From Vandiemenella viatica (lineage: Eukaryota > Arthropoda > Insecta > Orthoptera > Morabidae), in the NCBI GenBank assembly GCA_031002005.1, contig JARYHS010008074.1, forward strand, positions 6,146,924 to 6,210,923: 64,000 nt of DNA, written 5' to 3'. Position 1 is the stretch's first letter. Every line of letters starts with the position of its first letter. The notes beneath the pieces were generated by a model. It searched no databases. It saw nothing but the letters and a program-made list of their open reading frames with translations, and had not been told where the DNA came from. The position numbers and the translations under genes were made by a program. Positions 12,479-22,300 of the stretch are shown piece after piece.

Positions 12479-12919
12479 GCCACAGGATGTCTCTGTAACC
12501 CAGTCGCAGGTTGCAATTGTGGAGAGTGTGCCTCAGGTAAACTAGATTCTGTCACTGCTTCAGCTTTGGCAGGAACAAGAGACGACACGAGGCTACCAAA
12601 TGCAGAACCCATAGAAGAAACAGAAAAGGTGAACGGTTCTGGTCTACAGAAGAAGAACGAACTAATAGAAGTAGCCCTAGCCGACAAGATGTTAACAGAG
12701 TCAATGTTGAAAGAATATGGACGACTCAGGACCGAAGATGACAAATTGGAAGGAGAAGAAATCGAAGAAAATGCGTGGACAATTGTTGAACAGACGATCC
12801 ACAGCGAATTATTAAACCTCCGTCAAGAGATTGACAAGAAACTGAAGGGCAGTAGCACGGAATGTGTCGGGATGGAAGTATTGTTTTCAGAAGAATCTGG
12901 AGAAGTCACTCTAGATTAG
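12479..12919 (+). pseudogene. Unrecognised ORF cut by the hAT insertion; probably gypsy 5' coding part
   Basis: The frame is open from after a TAG at 12476 to a TAG at 12917, and that stop is the first three bases of the inserted hAT. The first residues are Cys-rich (CLCNPVAGCNCGEC); the rest is acidic and Lys-rich with Glu runs and looks helical. There is no ATG near the front. If the hAT and the Harbinger-like element downstream are ignored, the frame stays open across both into about 18110, so this and the pol at 18065 onward were one unit. I do not recognise a gag domain, so the gag assignment is inference from position. Confidence 0.45.
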
Positions 12920-13334
12920 TGATGGGCAAACCGATTCTTTTTGATGAATCGTTTGGAATCGATTCACTCCTCGCTGAGAATCGATTCTTTTAAACGACTC
13001 TTCGATTCTTTTCACATGATATTTTTAATGAGGAAAATAGATAACGAGTTATTAACCAACAAGAAGGAAATGATTAACAAATTCTAACTAAAATAATAAC
13101 ATTTGTTTTTGATAGTTAAATTGTAAGTTATTTATTGCAAAAACAATTTATTTTATTATTTAAACAAATGAAAACACTAATTTTACAATAAAAATGATTC
13201 AATTTACTTATGAAAACTACACAAGTTTTTTATTGCTATTTACAAAATGCATTTTCGTTAGTTTTTGTGATGTGAGCCGACTTCTCTTTTCAGTCATTAA
13301 CTGTCCAGCTTTCGAGCAGGCTCTCCACTAACTA

Positions 13335-14779
13335 CATAGACGGAAAAAAAAATCCCAACACCAAGAAAAAATTATTGTAGAGTAATGAAATTTGGACAAT
13401 GCATTTGTCAAGTTAACATGTTTAATTGATTAAATTTTCAAGATCACAGGTTAATTTAAGCTCAAGAAAATGCATTTCAAATGTGAAATACTGTTAAATT
13501 AATAGCCGGTGTAACCTCCAGAATTTTGAATGCAAGCCTGCAAACGTGAATGCATTGTGTCATACAGGTTTCGAATGTCACTTTGTGGTATGGAGTTCCA
13601 TGCTTGTTGTACTTGTGCTGTCAATACTGGGACGGTCAGTGCTGGCTGTGGATGATGCTGGAGTTGTCGTCCAATGATATCCCATACGTGTTCAATTGGA
13701 GACAGATCTGGTGATCTCGCAGGCCAAGGTAACATGTCGACACTCTGTAGAGCACGTTGCGAGACAACAGCGGTATGAGGGCGAGCGTTATCCTGTTGAA
13801 AAAACTCCCCCTTGAATGCTGTTCATGAATGGCAGCACTACAGGTTGAATTACCAGACTGACGTACAAATTTGCAGTCAGTGTGTTTGGTATAACCACAA
13901 GAGTGCTCCTGCTGTCATAGGAAATTGCTCCCCAGACCATGACTCCAGCCCTGTAGCGTGCATTCCACTGACTACAAGCCATCGCCGTTTGCGACTCCAG
14001 TGGTGTCAAGCCAGAGCTCATTGGAGGACGGAGTGGAGATCTGTTGTGTTTTCTGATGAAAGCAGGTTCTGCCTTGGTGCCAGTGATGGCCGAGTGTTGG
14101 TCAGAAGGAGGCCAGGGGAACGCCTGCAACCAAACTGTCTGCGGCCTAGACACACTGGACCTACACCTGGAGTCATGGTCTGGGGAGCAATTTCCTATGA
14201 CAGCAGGAGCACTCTTGTGGTTATACCAAACACACTGACTGCAAATTTGTACGTCAGTCTGGTAATTCAACCTGTAGTGCTGCCATTCATGAACAGCATT
14301 CAAGGGGGAGTTTTTCAACAGGATAACGCTCGCCCTCATACCGCTGTTGTCTCGCAACGTGCTCTACAGAGTGTCGACATGTTACCTTGGCCTGCGAGAT
14401 CACCAGATCTGTCTCCAATTGAACACGTATGGGATATCATTGGACGACAACTCCAGCATCATCCACAGCCAGCACTGACCGTCCCAGTATTGACAGCACA
14501 AGTACAACAAGCATGGAACTCCATACCACAAAGTGACATTCGAAACCTGTATGACACAATGCATTCACGTTTGCAGGCTTGCATTCAAAATTCTGGAGGT
14601 TACACCGGCTATTAATTTAACAGTATTTCACATTTGAAATGCATTTTCTTGAGCTTAAATTAACCTGTGATCTTGAAAATTTAATCAATTAAACATGTTA
14701 ACTTGACAAATGCATTGTCCAAATTTCATTACTCTACAATAATTTTTTCTTGGTGTTGGGATTTTTTTTTCCGTCTGTG
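13335..14779 (+). mobile_element. Palindromic Tc1-like element with ~613-bp inverted arms
   Basis: The element is bounded by TA on each side (13333-13334 and 14780-14781) and by inverted ends C(A)(T/C)AGACGGAAAAAAAAATC. The left arm 13335-13948 is the reverse complement of the right arm 14167-14779. The only difference I found is one base in an A/T run (six A at 13799-13804 against five T in the right arm). The unique centre is only 218 bp (13949-14166). Each arm holds the C-terminal third of a Tc1 transposase plus a terminal repeat; the centre holds the first catalytic region. The normal 5' half (DNA-binding domain) has been replaced by an inverted copy of the 3' half. Confidence 0.9.
13812..14615 (+). 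CDS. Chimeric Tc1-like transposase, catalytic domain without DNA-binding domain
   Basis: An open frame of 267 codons. Residues 1-45 are antisense sequence of the inverted arm and match no transposase. From about residue 50 it is a Tc1 catalytic domain: first Asp at residue 82 (VFSDESRFCL), GVMVWGAI near 119, second Asp at 171 (FQQDNARPHTA), and Glu at 204 (SPDLSPIEHVWD). I count 32 residues between the last two, against the usual 34 in Tc1. All three catalytic residues are present and the frame has no stop. The paired/HTH DNA-binding domains are missing, so it should not recognise its ends alone. The left arm encodes an antisense mirror of the C terminus on the minus strand, frameshifted at the A run. 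Confidence 0.75.
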   Translation: MNAVHEWQHYRLNYQTDVQICSQCVWYNHKSAPAVIGNCSPDHDSSPVACIPLTTSHRRLRLQWCQARAHWRTEWRSVVFSDESRFCLGASDGRVLVRRRPGERLQPNCLRPRHTGPTPGVMVWGAISYDSRSTLVVIPNTLTANLYVSLVIQPVVLPFMNSIQGGVFQQDNARPHTAVVSQRALQSVDMLPWPARSPDLSPIEHVWDIIGRQLQHHPQPALTVPVLTAQVQQAWNSIPQSDIRNLYDTMHSRLQACIQNSGGYTGY

Positions 14780-14850
14780 TAATTGTCGATTGAGATTGTT
14801 GATTTAGATTGTTGATTTTGTAGGTGGCATGTTTGTTACACGTCTCGCTA

Positions 14851-15123
14851 GAGGGCGTCCATAAACCACGTAGATCGGTCTTGAGAGGTGGAGGGGGTTG
14901 GAAGGTGGGATTCCGAGCCAGGCCAAATAGCTTTTCATTCATATTATTTGTCACACTTAAAATGAGATACAGAACACTCAACACCATGTAAATATTTATT
15001 TCCGTCATGGAAAAAACTACGTGGGGAGAGGGGGGTTAGAGACATAAGCCACGTCGAATTACTTGGGGGGAGGGAGGGTTCACAAGAAGCCAAAATGGAG
15101 CTACATGGTTTTATGGACGCCCC
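14851..15123. mobile_element. MITE with GGGCGTCCATAAA ends
   Basis: The inverted ends are GGGCGTCCATAAACCACGTAG (from 14853; first 20 bases considered) and, on the other strand, GGGGCGTCCATAAAACCATG at 15123. G-rich tracts lie just inside. It carries no coding sequence. A target duplication is not clear. It belongs with the MITEs at 15306 and 20864 by its ends. Confidence 0.7.
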
Positions 15124-15305
15124 TTACATATGCTCCAATTTTACTCCATAAATTTGGCAAATTTTTTGAATTTGCCGGATGGTGCTTTTCTTAAATTAAA
15201 CAGCGTATCACTAGCATTTTACCTACAAACCAATAAATCAGTGTTTGTTAAAATGGCATAATTTAAATTTTAAATTTATTTTCTTGGTTTCAGTATTAGT
15301 ATTTT

Positions 15306-15692
15306 GGGGGACGTCCAGAAATTACGAGAGGCTATTTTCCGGAAATCTAGACCCCCTCCGCGAGACTTGGTGAGATTTTGCCGGCCCCCCCCCCTTCCCC
15401 GTTGGTGAGATTTCATGAGATTTTCACGGAACTCCCTCCCCCCAGTTGTTCGACCAGGAGAAGTTTCGAGACTTTTTTTAGCTGTCGTGCTCCTCGAAAG
15501 AATGATACCCCCTCAAAAGCCGGTTTTTGGCCCTGTAAACTGGTATTTTTTACGCTTTTTTTAGTTCTACACTCGTTCAAGTTCAAAATTTCACGTGAGA
15601 TCCGTCGACCCCCCCCCCTTGGTGAGATTTCGTGAGATTTTCCGGACCCCTTCCCCCCCTAAAAAGTCTCACGTAATTTCTGGACGCTCCCC
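15306..15692. mobile_element. G-tract MITE with GGGGGACGTCCAGAAATTAC ends
   Basis: The left end GGGGGACGTCCAGAAATTAC (15306) pairs with the inverted right end GGGGAGCGTCCAGAAATTAC (15692). Inside are C-tracts and several near repeats of GGTGAGATTT(T/C)(G/A)TGAGATTTTC (each quoted unit under 20 bases when split at the TGAG). It sits inside the hAT at 12917-16656. No coding sequence; no clear target duplication. Confidence 0.75.
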
Positions 15693-16677
15693 TATATTCA
15701 TCGACGGCACTGTTCCCCAACGTCTTTTCGTTTAACCTTTTTCCTCGTAGAAACCTCACCAGCTGGAACAGTATATATGCCGCTTCAGCACCTGCTAATT
15801 TTTGTAATGGTCCAATTCATAAACTTCGTTCATTTCTATTGCAAAATGTTTGCATTATCCACAAAATAAAGAACTGAAGAACAACTAAAACACTGATGAA
15901 GTTCGTATAATAATAACCGGACGCGCTCCATCGCAATTAAATTCTGTACTCGATGCATTCGCAATTTGAAAAACCCACGCAACATGGGAATAGCAGATGG
16001 CTCTGAAATCGGTATACTTTTCCCTGTCCTCAAATAATCGGGAAATACTTTATTTGTGGTAAAATGTAAAAGTTATAGGACGTATAATTCATTGATAATT
16101 TATTTGTAAATCTAAATCTGTGTTGTGGTAGCATCTATAACAGTCTGGAAGGAAACCAAAAACTTATAACTAGTTCCAAAAACACTAGAAAAATGTGTAT
16201 TTAAGAAAGTAAATTCCTAAATTTAAAAATACTTTTTATTTCTGTAATATATTTTTAATTTTCATGTTCCAAAGATAAATATTCTTTATTTCCTTACAAA
16301 TAAGTTGCCAAACCAAGAAACATGCCGTGGAACTAAGATTGTGAATCGAAAGGAATCACGAGTTACGCAGATATCAAGAGTTAAAAAGAGCCGAATCCAT
16401 GGAAGAGTCATTAAGACAGAAGTGAGCCGAGAGCGAGTGAGCCGAGAGTCGTAAACATTATCGAGCTAACGACTTGGAGTCGACTCCGAACCTGGACGAG
16501 TCGGTGAGCGATTGCGCAACAACGGCTCAGCTCCTGAGCTCCCTCTTAACAACTCTTGAGTGAACCGTGACTCTTCCAAGTGAGTCGATTCCGCAAACGA
16601 TTCTTTTAGACGAGTCGACTCTTTGAATCGATTCACGATTCTTTTGCCCACCTCTACTCTAGATAGCCTGGATATTA

Positions 16678-18064
16678 AGGCTGCTTCGCACTACGCTAGT
16701 AATTTATTCGAATGGCGAGTATTTTATTACTCACTACTGTTCAAAAATCGTTCGCACTATAGTTGAGTACAGTACACAAGTTTCGTAGTATTTTGCTAGA
16801 TGAACAGGCTGCAACGCAATCAAATAAACAAGTTGATACAGCTTATTTTAATTGCTATTTTAGAAGACGTGGATGAAGAAGTTTATGTGATAAAGAAAAA
16901 ATGTAATGGGTACGAAAATGAATTAATGGAAGGGATGAAGTAGGAGCTACAAATTGTCTTCTGAAGAAAGTAGTATTAGAACATCCCTAAGAATATAAAT
17001 AATGTTCTCGGGTGACTAGCCGAGTTATAGGAGTGTTATAATTACACAATATTTCGGCGCTCTCAATCGTCGGCGCCATCTCCTATAACTCGGCTAGTCA
17101 CCCGAGAACATTATTTATATTCTCAACGCCGAGAAAGACTACGTAATTATGTCCCTAAGAATAGTTTGAGAATGTCCAAAAGTTGTGTTGGTGAAAATGT
17201 AGTTGCACATACAGCGTGAAGATGCCTATTTAAGAAGTGCAATTCCAGCAATTACAAAATTATGGGAAGTTCTCTACTTTATTGCCACCTGGTGTAGTTT
17301 TAAGGACACTCACACCTCGTATTTATACATGGAAAATCAGCTATTTCCTAATCAATCACATTGCTTCAATACCTTTAATGTTTCATAGATCCTTCACACA
17401 GTTTCATAGAGATGCATCCAGTAAACTAAATCATTTTACTGAAGGAATGTAAGCTGTTTCAGTACCTGCGCCTAAATTTTTGGACTGCTTTTTTTTTTAA
17501 ACTTCTCAGATTAGATCATTCTAGAAAGGTTTTTATCACGTTAGTAGTACTTCTAATAGCAATAGTAATAATATCTTATTGTATAACTTATATGCTATTT
17601 TAATGAAATAATTAATAAAACTGTGCACTAAGCAGATGTTTTTAATTTTTTCAATTTACTTCTCACATAATCCAGGTATGTATATTGTATTTTACGAATC
17701 CATTTGTGCAGATTGCTTCCTTTATTTTTATAGTGCGGGGACTTAATATTCTACAAGCATTCGTGTTCTACATATTTAGAAACAAATTTTAAAATTGTTT
17801 CTTTGCTCCAGCAAAACGACATTTTTGAGGCAGCTAATTAAATCAACTTAAACAATAGGTTCATACTTGTTTAGCCGATGAGCTATTGGGCAGTGGCGTG
17901 TGGTATGGGGGAGGGGGAGGGGTACTACTCGCCTGATATAACAGAACAACAGATCGACTTAACTACTGGCTAAACTGCTCGACTAAATTTTCTTAGTTCA
18001 CAGACGTTTAATTACTAAATTGCACGCTACTCAACTAATTTACAAGCCTAGTGCGAACGAGCCT
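16678..18064. mobile_element. PIF/Harbinger-type non-autonomous element
   Basis: The inverted ends are AGGCTGCTTCGCACTA (16678) and AGGCTCGTTCGCACTA (18064, other strand), two mismatches in 16 with similarity continuing inward (TAGTAA/TTGTAA). A TTA duplication flanks it (16675-16677, 18065-18067), the 3-bp size of the PIF/Harbinger group. No transposase is present. It contains a smaller retroelement at 16984-17163. It lies 21 bp from the hAT in the same gypsy element. A TTAA piggyBac reading was considered, but it does not align the two ends. Confidence 0.75.
16984..17163 (-). mobile_element. Short hammerhead-like retroelement, foldback form
   Basis: A 12-bp direct repeat TCCCTAAGAATA flanks a 156-bp insert (16984-16995 and 17152-17163). 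On the minus strand the insert begins CATAATTACG then AGTCTTTCTCGGCG, and ends with ACCCGAGAACATT, the same first and last blocks as the element at 57012-57164. A core GGCGC...GCGCCGAAATATTG lies in the middle (stem plus GAAA). The CUGAUGA half is degraded. Two perfect 44-bp inverted arms (16990-17033 and 17080-17123) close the centre, so the transcript would fold into one long hairpin. Confidence 0.75.
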
Positions 18065-20110
18065 TTAAGGTTAAGGAAGACAGAGATGTGAAGAAAGTGA
18101 GCGTTATTACGGGGGCAGCGTGAAAGAGAAGTTAACACTTAGGAAGAAGAAATGTATCTTCCTGAGAGAAGGCTAAATTTCCTCGGCCACAGGGTGTGAC
18201 AGTAGGACGATTTGAAGTTTGATAGTGAAGTTTCCTACCGAAGAACAAGGCTCATTTGAAGAACAAATGCGGTTTATGTGGCTACCATAGGAAGTTTATG
18301 AAAGGGCAACTCATGAACAGCATCCATTTAAGTGAATTGGAGAAAACCAAGACCTTGGAGTGTGAAGGGATTTTGTGCAAATTAAGCAGGTGTTAATGGA
18401 GTGCATCACATTGTCACGCACCAACTGGAATCTGGATGTGTGTTTGTTGGCAGATAGTTCTTCCTACAGGCCAGGAAGTGGTGGAAGATGGAGAAGTGGA
18501 ACAACGTGCAATCGCTTTCGCAAGCCGGATGCTGGGGAAGCACAAACGCAGTACACCATCACGGAGAAGGTATGCCTTTCAATTGTGTGGAGTTTTCAAA
18601 AATTTAGGCACATCTTTACAGGGAGGAAGATGACCGTTTACACAGACCATGAGGCACGGTATTTTTTAATGAGTTGGAGACTAACAAGTGGGTGGTTGGC
18701 CCGATGGGCTTTGTTTATACAAGAATTTGAAGTGAATATCTGCCAGAAAAAGAGAACCAGGTACTGTCTATCTAGGTTGCCAGTGGGATTGGAAGAATTG
18801 GAGGAGGAATAGAAGGCCAAGGCAAGTTTCACCTCAATTTTATAAAGCAAGTGCGGTATGAGGATGATGTGGATGAGTATCTAAGGAATTCCAAAAAAAT
18901 GCCGATGTGATCAAGATGGTAAAGGACCACAGGACAATGGTTATCAATGAAAGTTGACATAAGGGCGTGGTGTTTCAACGTCATTCAGAAAACAGCCAAG
19001 ACTGGAAACTCTGGGTACTGGAGGTGTTGGTGAAAAAGCTTGTCTTCGCACGTCACCTGAGCTACGGACACTATGAGCCTAATAAATGTTACCGAATTCT
19101 AAGGTAGAGCTGTTACTTCAGAAATATGGTACGTAAGGTTGCCAGACTTGTCAGTATGTGATGTTTGCCAAAGTGTGAAGGTGGATAATGTCTTAAAGAG
19201 GGGAGACATGAAGAATATACCACCCAGTAAAGCGAGGCAATTGGCAGCAGTCGATGTAATTAGGCCACTCCCTGCCTTGAGAGTTGGAGTCGCACAAATC
19301 CTTGTTGTTATGAACGTTTTTTTCAAAATACGTCAAGTTATATCCATTGAAGAAAGCCACCATGAAAATGTTGGCCTATTAGGTAATGGAAGATTTTTCA
19401 GAGATGTTGGAATGCCTGAAAACATCGGAAAATGCCCCCCCCCCCCAAATTCAAGAGCCAGAACAGGACAGAGACTACAGAAGGGATGGAAGTGATGCAG
19501 TCATTTTATCATCCCCAAGGAAATCCCTGTGAGCGGGTAATGAGGAATGTAGGACACTGGTTCTGCACTACAAGCAGTAACAAACCTAAGAGTTGGGCCC
19601 TCACTATAGACAAGTGCGAGGATGCTCGCAACAACCTCCCTCACGATACCACTTCTTCGGTACCCTCGGAGATAACGTTCTATACACCTCTGGATAGGAT
19701 AGTAAACCAGCTCGTTGTATTCCTCGAGAGTATTCCAGTTGATTATGGTGAGAAGATAAAAGTGGCCCAGCAAAACCTGAAGAAAGCAGCTGCGAGGAAT
19801 GAGACATGATGAGAGGGGAAAAGCTGTGACATACGAGGTGGGAGACTGTGTTCTGGTGCAGACATTTTAAAGCCATCCTGGGTAAACAAGGAGATGAGGA
19901 AGTTTAAAGTGTTGTGCAAAGGTCCTTATAGATTTAGTCCTGCCTCAGGAATCTTACAAACTGGAATTTCCCAATGGGACAGAGGTTAGTGGGAGTTTTA
20001 ATGTCATATCATTGAAGCCCTGCAATTGTTTGGTGGAGGACGAGGGTGAACATTTTGACACTGAGTGTTGTGGAGAGCTCCACTATTCGCTGCTGTTTTA
20101 GCACTGGTTA
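18065..20110 (+). pseudogene. Ty3/gypsy pol, broken (RT end, RNase H, integrase)
   Basis: In order: reverse transcriptase C-terminal remnants (LNFLGH near 18175; CGYHRKFMKG near 18275), the RNase H region in the open frame 18375-18812 (TEKVCLSIVWSFQKF, MTVYTDHEAR, LARWALFIQEFEV), the integrase zinc-finger segment (HLSYGHYEPNKC near 19055 and CDVCQ near 19160), the core Asp in AVDVIRPLPALRVG (about 19248), and the Glu region SFYHPQGNPCERVMRN (about 19505). A GPY-like tail (KGPYRF) lies near 19920. The second integrase Asp is lost in a C-run at 19435-19447. The RT palm is missing, so there is a large internal deletion as well as frameshifts. It is a diverged relative of the pol at 4294-5759. 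Confidence 0.85.
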
Positions 20111-20480
20111 GCAACCTACCCATTCCAATTTTTTTCATTGACTCCAAAGGTGGGGCCCCAGTTATGCATCGCATGCCATCTTATGTCAGTTTGCGCATAG
20201 CGTCATGTGTGCTGTGCTAAGTGTTGGTGAGTACACAGTGGATGAGTGAACGATCGGCAGGCGCCGAATGCATTGTTGGCGTGCGGACCAATTCAACTGC
20301 TATGTGAACCAGTCGGCAGTGTGTTTATGCTGCACATTCATAACAAAGTGGTAGGAGAGTTTATTTTGGTTGTACTTTGAGTATATGTTATTACATCTAT
20401 GTTACAGGTTCAATGACTTGGAGGTGAGCATAATGTAAAGTACTACTTTTTAGGCTTGATTTTCATGTGTTTTTTTTTTT

Positions 20481-20512
<32 letters not shown>

Positions 20513-20863
20513 ATTGAAAAGCTGGAATTTCATTTTGTATTTAGGATTAAGGGATTTAAGTTATTAGTATTAAAAAATGTAGCCGAGTAGCCACCAGATG
20601 TAACAAATACACAAAAACATTAAGAAATGAAGAAAATTATTTTTCTTGTAAAAAATGAACTACTTTATATTATCATCAACAATTCTACTAAGTCACATAA
20701 AATGTTAACAGTAAATAACTTCATATAAGATAACAAAATATAACAAAGCTGAAAAATAAGGAAATCATTGTGAATACGAGGTGTCAAGAAAATCTGATCT
20801 ATGTTACAGTGCTCAAAAACATTTACATTCATTGCTGTTAAACATAAATAAAAGTACTAGTTA
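20111..20863. other. Probable gypsy 3' LTR region; no gene
   Basis: A purine run AAAGGTGGGG at 20146-20155 lies downstream of the integrase end and looks like a polypurine tract, so the 3' LTR may start at about 20157-20163. No second LTR copy is found in the window, so its end is unknown. A poly-T tract lies at 20470-20508. Nothing coding is seen. Confidence 0.35.
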
Positions 20864-21237
20864 GGGGGACATCCATAAATTACGTGAGGTGAAATAGGGG
20901 GGGGGGAAGGGTCCGGCGAAATCTCACCAGGGGGGAGGGGGGGTCTACGGAAATCTCACGTGAGATTTTGCGAAAAATTTGGGGACAGTAGAGCCAAAAA
21001 AAGGGCTACAATTTGCGCCAAAGTCGATTTTAGGAGGGTATTTCGTCAAAAAAATTAGGGTGTGACCTAAAAAAAAGGTCTACAAAAGTTTCCAGGGCGA
21101 TTTGTAGGGGGGGTTCTCACAGACCAGATCTCACCAGAGGGGGGGGGGGGTCCGGCCAGATCTCACAAAATCTCACCAGGGGGGAGGGGGGGTCCAGAAA
21201 TCCAGAAAAACACCTCACGTAATTTGTGGATGCCCCC
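20864..21237. mobile_element. G-tract MITE with TTA duplication
   Basis: The ends are GGGGGACATCCATAAATTAC (20864) and inverted GGGGGCATCCACAAATTACG (21237), flanked by TTA on both sides (20861-20863, 21238-21240), as in PIF/Harbinger MITEs. Inside are repeated modules of the form AAATCTCACCAGGGGGGAGG at about 20919, 21127 and 21165, giving long G runs on this strand. It has the same terminal design as 15306-15692, which carries the C-rich complement. Confidence 0.8.
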
Positions 21238-21240
21238 TTA

Positions 21241-22088
21241 AGTAAATACAAACATTCATGATTTTTCTTTTACTATTTTGGAAAAAGGGTCTGCAATAAA
21301 CAGTATACATAGTAAATGATCCCAAAACTGAATTGAAATCACTGCAATTTAATTAAATTTCACATTAAAACAATAACCTATATATATTTCTGATAGTCAA
21401 AACTTAAAATTACACATTCACAAAAATCTGCCAGACATAAAAAGTTCGGAGGAACTTTATGTAACATAAGACCACACAGGAATTTTTTTTTTGCAGACTT
21501 GCAACATCTTTCAAAATCTTACAATTCTGGGCTGAATACTGTCTTATAACCAAACATTTCTATATAACACCCATTCCCTCCTACAAGTAAGATTAAATGA
21601 TTTTATAAATTCTGCACTGACTTCTATAATTTAAACAGTTAGTTGGTTAACATGCTTATAGAAATTAATTCCTATGTCTTTTCTGTCAGTAGCAGCACTG
21701 CAGTAGTAGAAAATGTGCTGGGTGGTCAGATTTTTAACACGTGTTATTAACTGAATCAATTAGTTGTAAGAATTGAAATGATGGGCCACTAAACTTCTAA
21801 TGACAGAAATAATGTACAAATTAAAATAATAGTCACTTCTTACAGGAGAGTGTTGACATTAAAATTTAGATTATCTGGTGTTAATGTTTCATCAGCACAA
21901 GAAAATAGTACGCACAGCATTGCAGTCCAGGGCAAAACTGTCGCTCCTTGTGGCCTCCAGCACATTTATGATCTGTGTGGTTTAAGTCTGCTTGTATAAC
22001 CAAGCACCACCAAAGATGGTGGCAGGATAATGTGGAGTTAGCGGGAGTTCATCTTGAACTGCCAGTGCTACGTACAACACGCTCTGCT
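21241..22088. other. No gene recognised
   Basis: AT-rich sequence with no domain or repeat ends that I can identify. Confidence 0.35.
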
Positions 22089-22300
22089 GATTTATTATTT
22101 ATTTATTTATCAATCTTGTTCCATGGATCCCTGCTGAGGAAGTACCTCTGGGATGTGAAACATGTCATTGTTGATACATATACACATAATATCAGTCATA
22201 TCATAGTAAATATATATACATACATATTTTACAAATACAAGAAATAATAATAAACATACATTTTTGCAACTGAGTTTTGCAAATGTCATAATGAGTACAA

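Larger units (their letters stand above)
12917..16656. mobile_element. Non-autonomous hAT carrying nested elements
   Basis: The ends are TAGTGATGGGCAAA (12917) and, inverted, TAGAGGTGGGCAAA (16656), two mismatches in 14. An exact 8-bp duplication CTCTAGAT flanks it (12909-12916 and 16657-16664). Both subterminal regions are packed with repeats of CGATTCTTTT in both orientations, the likely transposase-binding sites. There is no hAT transposase. Its length is inflated by a palindromic Tc1 (13335-14779) and two MITEs (14851-15123, 15306-15692). Without them it is about 1.6 kb. Confidence 0.9.

Noticed and set aside
13788..14357. 189-codon minus-strand frame as a second transposase
   Set aside because: It is the mirror of the palindromic arms; through the centre it is antisense, and the catalytic region is only on the plus strand.
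16675..18067. piggyBac with TTAA target
   Set aside because: TTAA can be read at both edges, but then the terminal repeats are out of register by one base; TTA with AGGCT ends aligns both.
20465..20510. Long poly-T as a LINE/SINE tail
   Set aside because: No element body adjoins it on either side.
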